Shown here piece by piece: positions 59,552-64,000 of a stretch of DNA of 64,000 nt. Numbering within the stretch: the first letter of the stretch is position 1; every line of letters starts with the position of its first letter. The DNA is from Zygnema cylindricum (lineage: Eukaryota; Streptophyta; Zygnematophyceae; Zygnematales; Zygnemataceae): positions 62,001 to 126,000 of the forward strand of contig JBBHKE010002197.1 of the NCBI GenBank assembly GCA_037447655.1, given 5' to 3'. The translations under genes and the position numbers were made by a program. The notes under the pieces are model-generated. The model was given only the letters and a program-made list of their open reading frames with translations. It searched no databases and was not told the origin of the DNA.

Positions 59552-60126
59552 GTTTCCATCGACCGTTGCTGCATAGTGTCTCGTATACCGCAGTTTAGTT
59601 TTAGTTTCAGGGCAAAGGTACAGTAATTACCGGTAAGCTAATCCGCACAACAGTCGTATGATTATTTGCGATTTCTCTGTCGCATAGTACGGAATACCGT
59701 CCGCTATTCGTTTTCATTTTTCACTGTACTATAGTGCGAACTAAACAACTGTGCGAAAACTCGGATGGTTGTATAGTACGGTCGTGATGTATACCATAGG
59801 TATGCCATAGACCATCTGATACCATTTTCTACCATTCTAAACCAAGTTCCGTAGGATGCTGCATTGTGCAAAGAATTATGCGAGGGAACCAAAGGCTGAA
59901 GGAATGGAAAGTGAAAGCCTTGAAACAATATCAAGAATGAATGGATGAATGGGAGAGATTAAAACCATAACTGTCCGGATGGTATTAGACAACCATAATA
60001 TGAATTGTTAAAAACCATTTATGTTTAGTTGTATCTTACGTCTTATGTTGGTTCTTTGTTGAAATTCACACATTGTTTTTGGTTAGGGTTTTCCAGGGTT
60101 TTGAAACAGGAGGAGAAGGAGGAGCC
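59552..60126. other. Upstream flank of the GNAT-like gene
   Basis: No element was recognised. A splice acceptor (TTTTCCAG at 60096) just before the first coding ATG suggests that a 5' UTR exon lies further upstream. GTACGG words are common. Confidence 0.4.
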
Positions 60127-62478
60127 ATGGCTTGTTTACAAGCAGGTCAGCAGAATTTTGCCAAAATAGAGCACAGAATTGATTTGGACAAAAAGATCAT
60201 TAGGTTTATAAAACCTGGACCTTATAAACAACCAAAGGCCTGCATGACATATGCTTCCTTATTTTCTGTTAGTACCAACCTTCAAACCAATTTGAACGAA
60301 ACTCTTCAACAATCTTTGAAATCAATACGCTTACAAATATCGAAAATTGAGCCTAGTTGCAAAAAAATAAGGAGAAAAATCATATCTCAGGACACCAATG
60401 ATAAAAGTCAAACTTTGATGCTATTTCGAAACGACAGCCAAAAACATTTGCTGCTTCCTTCCATGGCTGATATTATTAACGTTGCAAAAGAAAGGAATAT
60501 TGATTTAGAATTGAAAAGCACCGGTCCTTGGTTCACAATAACCGCTCGGTCTTTGGAAAATGGCGACATGAGAACAATTGGAAAGGCGGATGGATTCGTC
60601 AGACCTTGGATTGACGGGAGAATTTTGCATTTAGATTCAATTCGAATGGCTAAAATTGGTTCTGGTGAGGTTCGATCCGTGTTTGGTGTTGCGTTGTTTA
60701 TAGGAGCTGTTGCTATACGATTTGGTTATGACAAAAAATGTGTGAGGGCGGAGCTTCTTGCCATCAACGATACGGATGAATATCATTCCAAGGTGAGAAA
60801 ACTCATTTGAAATCTGAAAACCTTTATTTGAAACCTTTTCATTTAACCTTTTTATTTGAAGCCTGCTCATTTGAAATCCTTTCTTTTGGAGCTTTTTCAT
60901 TTGAAACCTCTTCATTTGGCACCTCTTCGTTTGAAACCTTTTTGTGTAAAACCTTTGCATTTGAAGCCTTTTCATCTGAAGCCTTTTCTTTTGAAACCTT
61001 TTCATTTGAAGCCTTTTCCGTTCTTATCCTTTTCATCAAAACCTTTTAATGTAAACCCTTTTCTTTTAAACCTTTTCGTTTGAGACCTTTTCATTTGAAA
61101 ACTCTTGGTTCTAAACCTTTTCATTTGAAACCTCTTGGTTTGAAACCTTTAAGCCTTTTTATTTGAAACCATTTATGGAACCTTTTCATTTTAAACCTTT
61201 TCATTTAAAACCTTTACGTTTGAAACCCTTCCATTTGACACCTTTTCGTTTGAAACGTTTTCATTTTAAACATTTTTATTCATTTAAACCTTTCCATTTG
61301 AAGCCTTTTCATTTGGAACTTTTCATTTGAAACCTTTTCGTTTAAAATTTGTTCATTTGAAAACTTTTCATTTGAAGACTTTCCATTAGGACAGAATGTG
61401 GTTTTTTTTTGTTTGTGTTGTGAGTGATAGGGTTTTTACTCTATCGAAATGTGACCGTGACCCTCATTTTGTTGGTAGTCGCACAGTTTTAAGAGTAACC
61501 ATTAGTAAAATAGTTAGAAATTGTTTGAATTGTGCGATTATTCACGTTTTACCCTCAAAACAAGGGTAAAACCTCAATAGGTGTAATAGCCCTATGACCC
61601 TCTGTCCTGTTAAAATTCCTGTTTTAATCTCTTTTTCCGTTGTATATAGTGGGACTTACTTCAAATGGTGAAGGTGATATTTTGGCATTGTTATGAAATT
61701 ACTTAATACATTTTGTTAGGCTGTATCTATAGTACAGAGCTTCAGGTCTTTTGCTTCTGAACTGGCAGTCTTGACTGGCCTGTCAATTTGAGTAAATAAT
61801 GAATATGAACGTGCGTATTCACAGTAGTACTGATACCAGGTCTATGGTCGAAATTTTCTTTTCAGTAATGATTGCCTCATAGCTGTTAGTGGCCTGACCA
61901 GTTTATGATCCATATGGCATGTTTAAAAAAAAAAAAAAAGGATTTTTTTTTTGACTTTGCTTTGCTTTTTATGGTGTTGGTCTTTTTGCCATTATCCTTT
62001 CAGTACCTTTTAACTTGTCAGCTGTATTATGTATCAATATTCAAGATGGTCCCCCTACTTTGAAATTTTATCAAAAAAATAATAATAATACAGTAGGTGC
62101 TCTTTTGGTAAATCCTTGTCGTCATCATAATATGCCAATATCCACCACCAAGCAAAAAGGTTTCCAAGGTTTTGAAGTTTCCAGGGCTTTTTTATTTTTT
62201 ATTCTTTTTAGGGTTTTCTAGTGTTTTCAGGTGGGGGGCTATCAGTATTGGACGTTTTTGTGATTTTGCCTCGATTCCATTGGTTTTCGCAGTTGGTAAA
62301 GTACTACTCTCGACTTGGTTTCAAATTTGTGTGTGAAGTCAAGGGAGGGTCTCTTGAAGACCTTGGGCACATGTTAGTTTGGGGAGGAGTGGGAACACGT
62401 ATGAATGGAGATATTCTTGAGCTTCTTCAAAAATGGAACAAAGTGTTATTGCCCTTGAGAGACTTGGCGAAGAAGTAG
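60127..62478 (+). CDS. Plant GNAT-like (acyl-CoA N-acyltransferase superfamily) protein, 283 aa
   Basis: Two exons: 60127-60792 and 62293-62478 (TAG). The splice is TCCAAG/gtgaga to TTTTCGCAG/TTGGTA, phase 0. ATG 60127 was chosen for its context (GAGCCATGG) and because the frame upstream is interrupted by a splice acceptor. Residues from ~125 on match a plant-conserved family annotated as acyl-CoA N-acyltransferase: DLELKSTGPWFTITARSL, GRILHLDSIRM, FGVALFIGAVAIRFGYDKKC, AELLAINDTDEYHSK, then YYSRLGFKFV and LGHMLVWGGVGTRMNGDI. These cover the beta4-alpha3-beta5 part of a GNAT fold. The substrate is unknown and the N-terminal ~120 residues are not recognised. The family is often predicted to be plastidial, but no clear transit peptide was judged here. 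The 1.5-kb intron holds a minisatellite. Confidence 0.85.
60806..61400. repeat. CCTTTTCATTTGAAA minisatellite in the GNAT-like intron
   Basis: Around 40 imperfect 14-16-bp units of TTTGAAACCTTTTCA type fill the 5' third of the intron, starting directly after the splice donor. ORFs through it give Lys/Phe/Leu-Pro repeats on both strands and are artefacts. Confidence 0.93.
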
Positions 62479-64000
62479 AAAGGATGAGTTATATGATTTG
62501 TCGGGAAATATGGTAGGAAAGTTGGAGGGAGTAGAAGAGGAGATAGAGATACGAGGGTGTGGTAATATGCCATACAATTGGCTGTTTGAAGTTGGGGGAT
62601 TGGTGGTTAATTGCGACTATTAATAGTTTTATTATTGTAAAACTTAGTGATTTTGTGGATATTTTGTGGTATCCAATTGTGTTCGCGGCTCTTTTCTCTG
62701 GTATATAGTTCTTTTTAGTGAAAGGAGGTGAGGTGGGGAGAAACTTGATGCTTATAGTGACTATATACTGTGCTATTCTTAGTAATTGTACACTTGCAAA
62801 TATTGTTTGTTACAGTTTTTGTACAATCAGTGACGATTTGGTGAAGATGTAGGATTACTCGATTACTCGAGTAAAAAGAGTTATTCCGGGAATGTAAATA
62901 CCTTACGAGTGAGTAAAATTGTAGTTGGTGCACATGATGGTTCGCTATTGTATTTGTGTCCAATAGAAATGCTTGTCTTTGAATTATGCACTTTATGCCA
63001 GTCTATCTATTGTTTAAAAAATATATTCAAATATCTATTTATGGTGTGATGCACGAACTTGTTCTCCATATGTTGCTGGATGTGGTTTTTCCCTTCGTGT
63101 ATTCGATCTGAAAGAAGGGAAAAAAAAGGGAATTTTACAAAAACGTTTTGCGGATTGTATGCTTCATATTTGAATTATTCTATGTGCAGGAATTCACTAT
63201 CTTATAGTTATTCTTCTATTTAACAAAGAAAATAATTTATCGACAAGATACTGGTCAGTTAAGAAGCTGGATTTTCCGAACCAAACCAAGAAACCATACC
63301 TGCTCAAAATCATCCAAACAAGGTTCGGTGTGATCAAACTGAACTGGGCACTTTATAACATAATTTGAAAGAAAAAAAAAATAGAAATTGTAGATTTTTT
63401 TTTTTTAGTAGAAATTGTGTCAATCTTATAACTGGCCTTTTTTTTTGAAAATCTTGTTTAACCTTTTGATGCAGCATCTATATTTCCTAGTATTTTTTTT
63501 TTTTAGTGAATTTGTGTTGCATGTACTAAATATAGTTTGGAAAATTTCACGAACCAAACCTTGACAGCTAAATTGTTAAGCAGGTTAAATGAACCAACTG
63601 CCAAAAAAATGGGTTGTTCCATTCATTTTCATTCCTCTATGTACCGTACCTCTATGTACGGTTTACAGTACCTTTTCTTTAATGATTTAATGACCTTGCA
63701 ATGTTTTTTTAGTTTCTGACATTGAACATTTAAAACATTAAGATTCTTTGAGTGGTTTAATAATCGCCCATGTCCGTCCCCCATGTTATTCTGAATAGAA
63801 TCAGAAGAGATCCTCACTACAGTTAACTTATTTACTCTATTACCTATTTATTTACTCCAGTAGCTGGTGTAGTTTCAGTACACTACCCGCCACTATTATA
63901 GTTTATCAGTTTAATTTGTCATGTTGTGGATCGAAGGAAAAATAATAACAATAATAATATTAATAAATAAATGAATGATAAATGATAAATGGAGGTTATC
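62479..64000. other. 3' flank of the GNAT-like gene, no further gene recognised
   Basis: AT-rich with poly-A/T runs. The first few hundred bases may be 3' UTR. No coding frame with recognisable content was seen to the end of the window. Confidence 0.5.

Noticed and set aside
60807-61083. ORFs through the intron minisatellite
   Set aside because: Repeat-derived Lys/Phe or His/Leu/Pro frames between two well-supported exons.
62221-62292. Upstream extension of the second GNAT-like exon as a separate gene start
   Set aside because: Homology begins exactly after the acceptor TTTTCGCAG at 62292; the ATG upstream is intronic.

Overview
The window looks like nuclear DNA of a streptophyte (land plant or charophyte-type green alga). 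The reasons are a plant-style receptor-like kinase broken by introns, a plant GNAT-like protein, a plant-type TRANK1-like UvrD helicase with many exons, Copia LTR retrotransposons and many small DNA transposons. The sequence is AT-rich, gene-poor and rich in polypurine/polypyrimidine tracts. The species cannot be named from the sequence alone. No operon, rRNA or CRISPR was seen. Gene models come from reading frames, splice sites and remembered family motifs, without any search.

Layout. 1-6.9 kb: 3' exons of a receptor-like kinase (+ strand), with Stowaway-like MITEs inside and around it. 6.9-14.4 kb: a bed of nested MITEs with terminal inverted repeats, several with exact target duplications. 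It also holds a cluster of TGACG/ACGT motifs and a GC-rich proline/serine-rich ORF (- strand). 14.4-18.8 kb: no recognisable gene, mostly microsatellites. 19.1-32.5 kb: a TRANK1-like helicase gene on the - strand. At least sixteen exons could be placed, with mostly consistent reading phase. It lacks a visible Walker A exon, carries an in-frame TAG and has a tandem pair of tRNA-like sequences in a GC-AG intron.

32.5-35.4 kb: repeats and two MITEs. 35.4-55.1 kb: one old RT-like repeat (called Y here) blown apart by LTR elements. Copia-1 (+ strand) has exact TSDs and contains a recent small non-autonomous LTR element (X) inside its own 5' LTR, plus an inverted LTR. Copia-3 (- strand) is decayed, and its 5' LTR is cut by the truncated Copia-4. 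55.1-57.5 kb: hAT-like and Stowaway-like elements. 57.5-59.6 kb: a second Y copy that preserves the empty site of Copia-1. 60.1-62.5 kb: a two-exon GNAT-like gene whose intron carries a minisatellite. 62.5-64 kb: AT-rich DNA without recognised features.

The host genes (kinase, helicase, GNAT-like) show no functional linkage. Most of the interest lies in the mobile elements. Three LTR elements share a primer-binding site that matches the initiator-tRNA anticodon arm, and the ATG in that site is the apparent gag start. The LTRs also carry an antisense tRNA-like module.
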